The notes under the pieces were generated by a model, which saw only the letters and a program-made list of their open reading frames with translations, made no database searches and was not told the DNA's origin. Of a stretch of DNA of 64,000 bases, positions 1 to 13,200 are shown in pieces. The stretch's first letter is position 1, and each line of letters starts with the position of its first letter. The DNA comes from Macrocystis pyrifera (lineage: Eukaryota > Sar > Phaeophyceae > Laminariales > Laminariaceae): the NCBI GenBank assembly GCA_031763025.1, contig JASSKH010000011.1, forward strand, positions 310,001-374,000, read 5' to 3'. The position numbers and the translations under genes were made by a program.

Positions 1-1064
1 CCTTAGACTAATCGACCCGCTCCTTCGCCCGTGCTCTCGTTGCCACTCCCTTCCAGTCGGTTCCCCTTCTCCCCCGTCCCGAAAACAACATGGTCCTCGC
101 ATGTGCGGTTCTGATCTGAAAAACTAAATTTCTCGCCCAGGGTGAGTTCAATCCGTCTCTTTCCCGCTCGTCGACGCTCTGTCTCCCTCCTCATCCAGCC
201 TCCTGCCGGCGCAGTTAGACTGTGCAGTAGATTGGCCTGTGGTGGCGTCTACCTCCGCGCACGGACATTCCGATAGAGCATTGCTGCTCTGCCACTGCTG
301 CCTAAAAAAAGGCTCGCGAATCGTAGGTTTATGTGCCTGACGCACCACGTACGACCCAACTCTACTGCCACGAGTATGCCTCGCGGCCACACGCAGCACC
401 AAGAAGATATCACTCGATGAGGGTGAATCCAGCCTTACCCTTACACCCGCCAGAAAGACCTACCGCACTCGCTCTAAGCCTGATAGGACATGCCTCGCAG
501 CATGCCCCGCCGAGGCAGCGAGGTGAACGGAGGCATGTGTACACATTGCTGACCTGTAAAGTCCTAGTCCTTCTACACGCTCGCGTCTGCAAACAGCTCG
601 CAGCCCCATCGGCTAATACGTGTTCCGAATTTTTGCTGTGGGTGCATTGCAAGGATAGCGACACATGCATACCATGGTACCTGGTAGTGCTTTCCAGGTA
701 CATGTTATATCAGGTATTATACACAGTTTTCGGTGGGGCCCCGGATATCAAAATTGAATAACCTTCAAGATATATACTACCGCCGCGAGAGGATGCAGCC
801 GCTGGGCGTGGTTCTGTCGTACGGATAGTTAACGCTTAGTGCTAGCTTTGTGGCAGGTAACGGCAAGACCATGTTGTGTTGGCCATTAGGCCTGATCCCG
901 GAGCGCGTGATTGACCACCTGTGATAGCGTCTAGAAGCCTGAGGTTGCTGGTTGTACCGTCGTACGTGAGTTCGAGTCAAGACAGGGGTGCTCTCGTTGA
1001 AGGATATCGATCGAGACACTGTAGCAGTGCTACCGTGTGAACCCAAAGTATTCTGCTGTGACAG
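1..1064. other. Probable intron or upstream part of the KDM5-like gene, no exon found
   Basis: I see no convincing exon here. Open frames of 142 aa (333-761, +) and 223 aa (777-1448, -) have no recognisable domain and no matching splice sites. One copy of the over-represented word TACCTGGTA lies near 678. The first confident exon follows, so this stretch is best read as intron of the gene whose 5' half is outside the window. Confidence 0.4.
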
Positions 1065-1253
1065 GTTCTGCTCGAATTGTGGTTTGCGACACGGGCGGCG
1101 TTCGTTGTTTGGTGTGGTGCGCAGGTTTACCAGGCGATTCGAAGCTGCAGAGGTCTCGCTCCCGTCTTTATCCCGGGAGCTTCCGAGCTGGACAAGCTCG
1201 TGGCTTCTGCCGAGGCTTGGGCGTCGAAGGCGTGCGAGGTCTTGAAGATCAAG
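1065..1253 (+). CDS. KDM5-like exon 1 (of those visible): PLU-1-like helix
   Basis: The frame reads to ...SELDKLVASAEAWASKACEV, an amphipathic helix with the Leu-x-x-Leu...Ala-x-x-Trp pattern of PLU-1 repeats. The exon ends at AAG before GTAAGC in phase 0. The start is uncertain: the AG at 1063-1064 is used here, but acceptors near 1122 or 1147 are also possible. Confidence 0.6.
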
Positions 1254-4200
1254 GTAAGCAGCTTCTCTAGTGCTCTGCGGCCTGCGCGGGGGCCACTTAC
1301 GTGTTGACGCCAGAGTAACGTTTGACCGTTCGCGCGGGCTGTATAAGAGGGGTGTATTTTCTCCACGTGGTGTTTCTCTTGCATGGGAGTTTCGGCCTGG
1401 TTTTTGCCGCTGCACCGCTGTTGTGACTGGTACGTACCCTTCTTCCAATCATAAAAGAGCTAGAGGCCGCACGCATTAACGTGTCACTTTTGCAGTTTCG
1501 TCAAGTAAATACCGCATGATTTGGCAATGGGTTGACCTTCAAAGCCGACTGCACATGGTACGAGAGTGCTTGTTTTGTGTCGGCGGCAGTTATGTAGCAT
1601 CTGCAGGTCACGAACTCTTACCATTTGAGCCACGGCTGAACACACTTGCAGTAGCCAAATCCCGATTCTTAGTTCTGTTTTTTCCCGGTAGGTTGTCTTA
1701 CGGGCTCCCCGTCATAGCTCACCACGTATATATATATGCACGTCTTGTGCTGTCGATATGCTTTGTTTCTGTTCCATCTGAACAACAGTTCCTACGGAGA
1801 ACTCCAAAGTTTGCCTCGTTCAAAACGTTGCATACGCCCGGCCTCACCATACCACCGAGTTGTCATATTTCGGAACGACACAGGACCCCCCCCCCTCGCC
1901 CCCAAGGCTACCGCTGCAATCCACGTCAGAAAAGGAGCTCTTATCGCGGTGGTCTTCGCCGAGATCGCGAGGAACTTCGGTCAGCGTGCGCCTTGGTAAT
2001 CCCGCACGAAACAGCGCTGCAGTCAAAGGCGACATGCGCTCGCGGGAGTTTACGTTATAGAAGGGTTTTTTTTTGGTGTTACGGCAATTGCGGTTGCTTG
2101 CGCTACTAGTGACCCTTGATATTGTTTTTGGTGTGACGGTAATTGCCGATGATTGCGCTGCGAATGACGCTGAGGATGTTTTGGGGTTACAGCAATTGCC
2201 GATGCTTGCCCTGCGAATAGCCCTGCTGATGACCTTCTGTCCTTCTGGTGTGGGAATCGATAGATTGACGTGAGCACAGCGTCGGAGACTGATGCGGCTG
2301 TCAAGGATAAGAAGGACGCAGACGTGTCCAAAGAAGCTGCGGAGAGCAAGGACGGCTCCAAGGAGAAGGAGAAAAGCAGGTGGGCAAAGCTGGGTCTGGA
2401 GAGCTCAGCGATGTCCGCCTTGGAGGAGAAGCTGCAGGAGGTTGCGGTGAGTGGGAAAGGCATGCAGCACACAAGCGTGGGGTGCGATGGACTCGGGTTG
2501 TAAACCCTACTATGCGTTGCTACGGCTCTGTCGCGGTCGGAATTCTCTGTTGCGCGTTTTTCCCTTCACAAGTGCACCCATGCTTTAGGGGGAAAGTTAC
2601 TTGAAATTAGAATGACATGTTTTGCAGTAGTCGTAGAAGAGTTAAGCGCGCTGCTTGTAGATCGGGCGCGGCGTGGCGTGTGGAGAGATACAAAGGGGCG
2701 CCGCTGGTACAGAAAAGAAGGTACGGCATGGCGGTTTCCTGTCGAGTGCACACACCGCTCTCCGCAGGTGATTCTTCGTTTCTTTCGGCGCATAGCGCTT
2801 TTGTCGACACTGTTGGAGGGCAGAAAGAGAGTATGTTGGCATTCGTGATCAATATTGATATTGATATTGATATTGTATGGTTTGTTTGCGATTGACAGAT
2901 ACTTTGGGTGGGCGGCGTACCGCACGCGAGAAGCGCTGACAAACGGCGCGTCCTGTTTATTTCACGAATAATTTTGCCTTCGTCCATACCGCGTCGCGTC
3001 TCTTTTGTGTAGCGAGTAGACGTTATGGCACATAAGGCGCAACCCCCCTATTGGCATAAGATATGTGGAGATAGAACAGGAACGCCCTAGCATGCCTCGC
3101 GCCTTGGAATTTGTTGACGTTGTGCGGCTTGATTGGTCTCTGTGCTTGTGAGTCGGCAGGAATTTTCCTTGGCGAGAGAGCAGCGAGAAGAAGAGCTCGA
3201 GAAAGAACGAGTCCTAAAGGAAAAGGAGGACACCAAGGAACGGGAGAGGCAGGCTAGACTCGACAAGCTCGCCAGGTACAAGTGTTTGGCCAAGCGGCGG
3301 CGGCCGCGGGGGGGGGTCGAGGGTGGCGTCTCGGCGGGGGGCGCCAGCACGGTTGAGCGAGACGTTGCCGCCGGAAACGACGTCGGGAATGGGTTTGGTG
3401 AGGGGGCCTCAGCGTGGGAGGCTAGGCGCTCGCCGCGGTGCATCAGCAGGTGAAAATGTAGCTCCTTTTGGTGCCGCTGTTGTTTTTCGTTTCGGGTTAC
3501 GGTTACGGTTACGGTTAGGGAAGGTTTCCGCTGCATGCTGTGCTGCTGGCAGCTTCTTGATTTGTGTCCAGGCGCAACTCCCGGCTCATTGTCTGTAACC
3601 CTAACACGATTCGGTTGCTTAGGCTTAGGCTTAGGCTTAGGGAGATGGTCTCCGCTCGACGCGACGGCATTTTGTTCCTCCTCGCCCTTGCAACATCTGA
3701 CATGTGTCAGATCTTGTCTGGTGTGCTTGTGGAGTTTCCGTGGCCTTCCAGCGTCAAACTTGTTGCAGGTGCTATCCTACTTTATTTAATATTTTTCGTG
3801 TATTTCGCCGAGGTCACCGATTTAGGGATGCATGGTTAAGGCTTTGTCTTGCGATACTTTACTGCGCTTTTATGCTTGGGATCGAATCTCGACGTGTCAC
3901 ACCGCAGTGAATTTGGTTGGGTGGAGTTCCTGTTTTGGGGTGTATATGGTTGCGGGAATGCCTTTCTTATCCGGCGCTAGTGCAGAATGGTTGTCCCATT
4001 GAAACAGTTTGTGTTTGGAAATATGCGAGTCGTCGCATCTGGCACGAAATCGCCAATTGTCAAAGCTGTATTCGCTTTCCTTAATATCTCGATCGCTCCG
4101 CTCGCCAACCATCGTAGACCACCAGCTGCCCCGTATTCGTTTCCTTGTGTGCGACCGTAACAACCTGCGCCGCATGCTAGCGGCGTAGGGCCCGGCGTGC

Positions 4201-7200
4201 GTTTCCTGTGCACGACGACCAAGCGTAACATGCAGCCCCCCCGTCGCCCTTACCCTACCGACGCCCCCCCTCGAAACCAGCGTGGATGGCGGCGACGCTG
4301 GTGCTTCAACGGCCAGACCAGGGGTCGTTGACGCTGGCATGACCGGAGAAACTGGTGACAATTGTGCGAGCGCGGCAGGGGTACCCGCAGACCCCTCCAC
4401 CGGAGACAAGGTCGAGGGGTGGAGGGCAGAAGACGAGGATGCCCTCCACTGCCTGTGCAGATTGCCGGCAGATACCGCGCGGTTCAGGACGCTGATGACG
4501 TGCGACTTATGTCACAACTGGTTTCACCCCGCCTGCGTCAGGCTGAAGGTGAGGGAGATACGATTCGTGCAAGAAAAGCGGTCGCGTCGATCACCGAAGT
4601 TATTACTTTTTCTAGGGATTGGAAGGGCCGGAGGGGCCTCTCCGCCCCAAGGGAGGAGCGGCCATTTTTTTTTATTTAAGCAAACGAATTACGAAACGCA
4701 TGATATGAGGTGCACCAATAAGAAACATGCGAACCGTCAACTTTACCAGGTAGGTCCTAGCTAACAGCCTTTAAAGGATGGGTGGAAATCCTAGCTATAT
4801 TACATCGGTAAGTTTAAGTTTAATTTACATCCCGTTTTATTATCGTCGCCCCTCTTTTGTCCTAATAGTGATCGTAACCCACATCCGGCGCCATATAGCC
4901 GTGCAGTAGGCTTTCCTTCCCCCCCCTCCCCACCACGGTACATATATACGTGCCTTGCATTTTTTTCGCGAGTAAAGGTTTAGCATTTTTTTCCCCTCGT
5001 CGGCTGGCGTCTGATTGTGCAGCTATGCGAACGGTCAGATGCTCAACGGTTTTACAGCACGCGCTCAAGAGTGCACGGATCGCGCCCAGACCTCGACCAA
5101 TGTGTCCGGCCGGGCTTCCCGTGTCCCGAGTGCTTGGTGTTTAGCCGAAAAGTGCTTTGTACGGAGAGAAAAGTTGGCAAAATTACGAAAAATTGACAAA
5201 CATACGTATACATATAGTCAGTAGTTGGTTCGGCGGTCGAAACCCTCGGGCATTGGGCCGTTTTGGGTGACGAAGCAGTTAGAATTAGAGTGGGACCGTG
5301 TTGGCTGTGGTATAAGGCTTGAAGAGGAAGGCCAAGGACCCATGTCACTACTTTGCGGTACAGTGCCACTACTGTGCGGTACAGTTCCGCTTGAGTGCGG
5401 TACGGGGGGTACTGTTGGGCCACTACAGTGCGGTGCGGGGCGTGTCGCCTGGGCAGCTACCCAAGGTGCCAGTATGCTTTTGGAGCGCGAGCGCCGTTTG
5501 TGTTTTTTCTCGTTTCTTGTTTATCTGCCAGGTATTACGTTGATGCCTAGCCCGTGGTAGCTTTCATCGGGATGCACTTCGGGTTGTTGCTTGGTTTGTA
5601 CTTGGGTGAGACATAGAGTTCTCCTCATGTATGATAGGAACCGGCCATACAGTACACGATCAATATAATAGTATACTGGCCTTCTACCGTCGCATGACTC
5701 CGAAATGAGAATGCTGTTAGATGCAGCTGACTGCTAGGTTGTTGGTTGTGGTTTATATCTAACAAAAGAACAATCCAGGGTCCGTATGCCTGTTGAGCCC
5801 GGACCTCGAAAATTCCCCCGAGGGTTGCAACCTGTTTTGTCAGCGGTATTTCCCCAAAGGCGGGACTGTGGTGGTTCTTCTTCACGGGACTTAGGAGGTC
5901 AGTCTCCGTCTTCGAACGACGTAGGAATGAAGATATCGAAAATTGCTGTATCGCTATTGTTTATCTCCGTAGATGTCGCCATCGTTGCTATGATGTCGTT
6001 TGCAGTTACTTCGGCGCACCAGCATGCGTTGGCTCGTTCACATGCGGTAGTCATACTGGTTGCTATGGTGCCGTTTGCGGTGCTTTGAGGCACGAGAGTG
6101 GGTGGGCACGTTCGCATGTGGCAATACTAGTCGAAACTGGTTGCATCAACAACACATTTCATGGAGGCGCTTCCAGCGTTCCAGGCAGGCAATGAGCGCG
6201 ACCTATCCCGCTCAAGCTTCGATTCTGTATGGGTCCAGTTGACTGGGTGGAGCTTTTGCTTTTACCACTCCCACCGCTGGTTTGCTCTGACCAATGACGC
6301 AGGTTCTAGATGGTTCATGCCCCGTCCACGCGGTGTTGGCGCTTGCGCCTTCCTTTTTTTTCGTGCACCTTGCAGAGAACATGCGACACGACAAGCTCTG
6401 TAGCACCCGAGTGTTCTTTTCGGGTATGGGTATGCGGGGTAGGCGTGTTGTTTTTTGCCATTCACAAGATGTTGACGACCCACCTGGTCGCAGTTGTTGT
6501 ATTGTTACCATCGAGGGCGGGTTCGGGTTGCTATGATCTTGCTGGTCGCACTCGCCGTCGCGTCTATTCTTGTAGTACGGGGCACGAACAGTAGCAGTCG
6601 TCTGGTCATAGTCGCATCCAAACTATGTTAGCTTGAAGTAGATGGCGACACACCGTGTTGAGTAGTGTATCGCAACTCAGGTGCCTGTAGGTGATTGCTA
6701 TAACAAATACACGTATGCACCTATCAAGCGTGGTAGGATCCGCCAACGTAAGGCACGTGACCCTAAGACGGAGGCACCGAGAAGTATTGATTTCGTTCCC
6801 ATCTTCCCCAGTGCTGGACGTCGAGCGCCGAATGGGGTGGGGGTGCGAGGACCACGCGAAACGTAGAGAACATGCCGACTGTGGCAGACGTTATGCGTGA
6901 TTCGTTAGGCGAAAGCGTATGGTAAGTCCGGCAGGTTGCGGGCTGCAGTATGTGGGAAAACCTAGTGTTGGGAGACGACCCACGTAAATGCTCCGCGTGT
7001 GTTGCCCCTCGAAGCACAACGTGAGCGTTGTTAGTTCCGGAGGAACCGCATGGAGACACGCCACGAAAGGCTGCGTACCGACTATCAGTACCAGGTAGAC
7101 GTGACGTGTTCCCTGGTGCCTCACACCCCAATCGCATAGTTAAGCGCCTTACACTAAGGGTCTGGAAAATCGTACACGACGTTCCCACGAGTCAACCAAC

Positions 7201-10200
7201 GGTAGCAGAACCCCTTTTTTAGCTAGGCTAGAAGTCTGGGGACAATAAGGAAGAGAAGCAACCCGCAGAAAGGATACGAGTCAAACGAGCGACGACATGA
7301 AGATAAGAGATGGGGCAAGAAGTATGGGTGTGATCTCATGCCGCAGCAGGGAGGCCTCATTGATCCCTAAATAGGATAGATGCGAAGTAGCCTACGACGC
7401 GATATTACAACATTCATCTGAAACAGAAAAGAGGGGATGGCCGCAGGGTGGATCCCTTTCCGGAAAAACCTCATTGTTGTACCGGGAGACAGCGATTTAA
7501 GTATCACTCCGTGAGCGATATCGCAGCTCTACAACAGCACGACAAAGTAGAAAGAGGCTAGGAAAAAACAGACAAACCCGCCCGCACATCGTTGGTAGCG
7601 AGGTGTACCATCGACAACATCAGTTATGTTGGTGTTTTTTTTACCGGGGTATCTACTCTCTGCAACGAGGTGCGGCGTTGACTGCCAGACGTTTAAGGCG
7701 GGAGTGGTAGCGCTGGGTGAGAGTCTCCGGTTGGTCGCAGCAGGAGTCCGCATTGACCCCAAACTATATACCAGTAGGACTTAACCTTCGACGCGATTTT
7801 AAAACAGAAATCCGATCGAATTATGGTGTGTCAACGTGGGCTCTGATTTCTACGTCCCCCCATGACACTATAACACTAATAGTGTCTACGACGTGGTCCA
7901 GGTTGGACAAGATCGTTCGTAGTCCGCACTCTATATTTTTTTGTCCCTAAATTACGTCTTCATCCCGAGAAAATTCCCACACGGTCGGGGTTATGGTTGG
8001 GGTTAACACACCAGTGCCACTCTGGGTTAGGGTTAGGAATAGGATCAGGTATAAATATGGATATCAATCGAATCCTTACGTTGCCGGAAAAAGTACTTCG
8101 TGTATCTATCTCAAACCATTATCTGTGGAAGCTGCGCCAAGGCCTGTCTATACTTGTGCTGAACGCCCATGATCGTCTCTGCATTGCTGCCGCCTGTTTT
8201 GACGCTGATTGCTTTCCGATGCAGGAGGTGAGAGAGAGCCGAGGGAGCAACAGCCAGGCCCTGGCGTTCGCGTGCCCGATGTGCGAGCATGCGAGGGGCG
8301 GCGTGTCAAATTTCGCCTGCCCCCCGTCGCCCGGTGAGACTTGATGTTTTGTTGTTTTTATAGGGGTTTATTTATCATGGTGGGATCGGGTTGAGATGGC
8401 TATGTTTTCAATCGAAATTTTAGGTGTGCGACGATTATACAGTAGTACTGTAGTTGTGTCCATAGATGATGGCGATGGTTTGGTATACATCTGTTGGTTT
8501 TGGTGTGGGGTCTTTGTTCGGTGTTGTCTCCCGTGTTCCGGTGTTTGCGTGTGCGCAGTGTTAGTTAGGTCTTGTGTTGTGGGAGACGTCAGGACTTGAT
8601 GTTGAAGTTTTTTGTTGATTTTTTTATTGTACGAAGTGGAATCGGGTTTCTTAATAGAATGCTCACTCCACCGAAACTTTAGGTGTGCACCAATTTTAGT
8701 ATTGGTGTCCGTACATAATTGTGATTGCGTGGGTAGTGGTGTGTAACGTTGGTGGTGTTCGTGTTTTTGGTGTCGACGGTGTCTACAATGTTGCGGCGGA
8801 TTGCCGCAGAGTTGGGTGTAGGGGTAGGGTCTCGCGCGTCGTTTTGCAGATCTGGCTTTACTGCAGATTTTTTAATATTCATGATCAGAACGCAAACATT
8901 ACCGACGTACGAGTAGGTTGTTTGTCTTGCTGAATATCAGCCTGGGACAAAGTCTTCTTATTGCAGTAGGATAGATGAATGCGTCCTCATTCGGAAGGTA
9001 AGACTACAGTACCCGTTTCCGAGAGGCCGGCCAGGGCAAACCGTACTTTACGCGAGGCCAGCCGATGGCACCCTCGGGTTTTCGGGCTTTGTTATCTGTC
9101 TGTGTTACAACGAACGCAGGTATCACTAGGGACATCAATATTTCCGGCGCGTGTCGATCGTGCAGCCTCCCTTTTCACCCCCTCCTCCTATCCGAAAATA
9201 GGTTTTTACATTGGGAGGCGGATGCACAGACCGGGACTGGCTGAGCTGGAGCCCCTGGTGGCACATGCGGAGAGACTCCCGCTGGATGGAGTGGACGGCC
9301 AGGATTACCTCAGGTAAACATCATGCGGCGCGCTGCTGTCGACGGAATGGCCTCCGCCTGAGGGCTGCGCGAAGTATAAAAAAGGCCGACCTTCTATCTG
9401 GACAAACTCTAGTGTGCCCATCTGATGGAAGTCGCAGTGACTAAGGATTCCCCCGCGCTGGTCTCAACCCCCTACGACGTAACTCGCCTGAAGTGGTCGG
9501 CAACAGCTGACGACGGGACAGTTACGCACAGTGCCGGAGAGCCCCCCCTTGTTGCTCTGCCGCTGACGTTGACGAGCAATGATGTAGTGTTTTCGCTGTT
9601 CGTGCTCAGGTTCCAATCCACGCCTACAGTGTGCATGTTGTTGTATCTGCGCTCTATTAGTACCGCACCATGGTCGACAAACAGCGCGGAAAGCTCGCCA
9701 TGCTCCGTTCGTAAGATATATGGGGAGTCTCCCTTTCGAGCGCGCAATCGTGACACGTGACGGTGCGAACCAACCGGCGGGGCCCACGCACGAATCAGCA
9801 TGCCAGCGGTCAGTTCGGTTCGGGTTGAAGACCGACCGCGCTGCTGCTTTTTTTTGCGCCTGTCAGCTATATGGTGAAGCAGGTGGTTGATTGGAGTGGC
9901 CGGTGTCACGCGGCGATGAAGGACGTTCAAGAGTACATACAAGGCGGATCAGGCGCTGAACTCCGAACGTGAGTTGTGTATCAGAGTGCGTGCGTACGAT
10001 GCAGGGCATTGTGGACGTGGTGGCTGGAGGTTTGATAGCAGGTCTAGTCCAGGGTGTGGTGGCAGGTGTTGTTGGGACTGTCGTGAGGGGTATGGTGGTC
10101 GGTGAGCTTGGAGGTGTCGCGGAGGGTCTCGTGTGCACCGTGCCGAAGATGTTTAGTGTATTTTTTGCAGGACATAACCGTGGGCATGTTGTTGACCCCT

Positions 10201-13200
10201 ATGCGAGCTTAGCTGCCTACATATCAGTCGTTATTTACATACTCCTAGGTATACTGGGTATACTGCAGTATTACAGTAGTATTAACGGCCGTTTCAGTCG
10301 ATTTTCGCTGGTTGATGACTTCGCACGACATCGACTCAAATCGGTTTGAACTCAAGTTGTACACTCCGACGTTCGCCGACAGTAGATGCTGAACAAAAAA
10401 TGTGTGCCTGTGCGGCCACCTGGCTGCTCCGATGCGAGCGATTTTCTGACTTCGACGTTACCCACCTGGGCTTGAAACCCAAAACTGAAAGTTTATGAGG
10501 CCATGGCTTGAGACAGAAAGCTTGTGTCATGGTGGCTTAGGCTGCTTCTTGTCGCGAGGTTGCCGTGGTGAGGGTCGAAGGACACTTTGGGTTTTGCCGA
10601 GGGGTTAGGGACTTTGCGGCCAAGCAATGCACACATTGGGCAGATAGTGATATATCTATGTGCGGTGGATCATCCAAGTATCTCCATCCTATCGTTGCCG
10701 TTGTGAGATGTTATGCAAGATCGTTATCATACAGATCCCACCCGAAAATCATGTGCTCAAGAGCTGTGTCTCACAGATACTACCTGAACCCAAGCAGGAT
10801 CAAGACCGTGCAGATCAAGTATGTCGGGGGTCTGATTGCCCGGAAAGCTCCACTGTAGACGCTGAAATGGGAACCTAGTCTGCCGGATTTGTGAAACAAC
10901 ATCCTCGAAACTTGAATATTCGGGGATGGCAATCGAAGGTGGAAAACTGGTGAACCCAAAAGAAAATACGTAAGCTACGCCATTACGTAGCACGACAGGC
11001 AAGGAAGTCTTAGCAGCGCTACGCTAGCTACTGATTTTGACCAGGCAAGGCACACCAGGACGGCGATGACTCTTGCACGTTACCACAAGTAGCTCTGTGA
11101 TTGTGAAACCGCTTTTGTTTGCAGTTGCCTTGCCGTTCTCTTGTTTCGATCTCACCAAACGTGCCTATCTTATGCACACCGCCTGTGCCCGTGTGTATGG
11201 GCTACCCTGTTTTTTATTTTATAGGTGCACACCTGGCATGACCGCACGCAAACTGGCCGGCGAGACTGCTGGACAGGCGGACGTGAGAGCGTCATTCTTG
11301 CCGCGGGCGGAAGGTTTTCCGTCAAGCACATCAAGCAGCATGCCCTGCGATAGTAACCTAAACCCTAGGGCTAGGGCTAAGGCTGTCGAAGGCGCCGATA
11401 GCTCCGAGCAGTCCTTGGCCGAGACTAGAAGAGACGCGCATGCAGGGCTGAAGGAGGCCGCCAACGTGTTATGCCCAGTGCCAGCGGCTCCTACAACTCC
11501 TGCGTGCCCACCCGCCGGCGATGCTGCTGCACTCTCGGGGGTCGATCGCGCCCCAGTTGCACTCAAGCAAGGCCATCAGGCGGGAGGTGGTAGCGGGTCG
11601 GTCCCAACCGCGCAGGGTGCACCAGCACCTGCTGCGCGTGGTGTGGGAAACCTGCAAGGTTGTGCGCAGCCGGCGGTCGCTCAAGGGGGCGCCGAGGGCG
11701 CGAATCTAGCGGAGGCAGACCCACAACTTGTGGCCTCCGAAGTGGGTGCAGATCCCGTCGGTTTCAGCGAAGACGCCGTGAAAGAACGGGCAGCTGGCGC
11801 TGGTGTCCGGGGACGGAGAGCCGGAGAGGCACCTACCGACGAGGTCGAGGCATCCCCGTTGAACCCGGTTGGGTTGGTTCTTCCATCCATCGGGAGGGAT
11901 CTGATTTTTGAGGCTAGTTTGATGGAGCGGCTGGGCAGGCTGGTGTGCGAGGGGGCGTTGATTGAGGTGGTTGACGTGCACAAAGAGGTCAGTGCAATGG
12001 GGTGCTGTATGTACGTAACACCTAAAGGTTTCCGAGGCTCCTGAATTGATTGTACTATACCTGCAGTAGCACCCGAAAGCCGACTTTGATAATCTTTGTA
12101 AGCTGAGCCCGACACACACTTAGGGTTACGGTTAGCTATTCAACAAGACATGAAGTGCATCTCGGCAGTTGAAATGGCTGAAGAGCTCCTTCGATGACGA
12201 ATGTTTGGGCTCAAAAGTGCAACCCCTCTCTTACACCGTAGCACGCCCCGGCCGTGAACGATCACGCTGCGCTTCGTTTATTCTTTTTGTTGTCGGCGGT
12301 GGGTCTTCTGAAGTGTGCAACTGTGGCGTTAATTGGTCGAGTCGTAGCTGCTCTTGGGCTACCGTTGTGTTGGATTGGGCCGTCTGCGTACCCCTTGCCT
12401 CTGGCGGCACTGCAGTGGTTCCATCCGGTAGCAAGGGAGTATTTCGATCGGAGTGGTGAGTGATATCGAGGCGACATTAACTCCATCGTCCCATGCTGCC
12501 ACTGTCAACCATGGAAACTGTACAGGATGTAATGATCCGCCGGGCGTTGTGGATGCTCTCTGCTTCTCTGGCACATCCGTCGGCGGCTGCTTCCCTCCGA
12601 GCAGGGCAACAGCCAGGTGATGTTCTGAGCACACGGTGCCATACGGCTAAACTGACTATCGATGACAGTGAATAGTAAGGACTTTCAGAGGCACAAGGCT
12701 ATTATACAACAGACAGGCATGTCGTTATGCTGCCGGTCCTCTCCTTTCAAGCCTGTCGCTGCATGCCCACTCAGACTAGCGATAGTGCGCAATTATTGCA
12801 CTTCGAACTCGTGAGCTGCTAGCAACCTTGCCACCGGCGAAGCGGTTTACACGGGCGTCTCCTCATTTCTCACCGGGCTCTCTGATGGACACCGCCTCTA
12901 TCTCGGCGTTGCCTCAAGCAGGAGCGCATGAAGGGTAGGCTATGAGTGGGTTCGTTCCCAGTAGGTTAATGCCCACTGGCGTGTCCCACTTCCCCAACAT
13001 TCGGTATGTTGTCCTGCAGGCCTTGAGGAGACGTTGTCCGTGGAAGATCAAGAAGTTCTGCGGTCGAGTGGCTTGTCTCCTGATTACCCGACTAGACTGC
13101 GGCCTACGTTTGAAACGCTAGAGGCATCCCTCACGGAAGGCCGGTGAGGTCTTCCGCACATATCTGTTGACGGCGCATGTCGATGGCCCTGACCCTGCAT

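Noticed and set aside
777..1448. 223-aa minus-strand open frame
   Set aside because: It overlaps the first KDM5-like exon on the other strand, has no domain pattern and low-complexity Arg/Ser content typical of a shadow frame in GC-rich DNA.
12526..12650. Open stretch after TGTACAG (RRALWMLSASLAHPSAAASL)
   Set aside because: Including it would break the phase between exon 9 and exon 10, which otherwise join perfectly.
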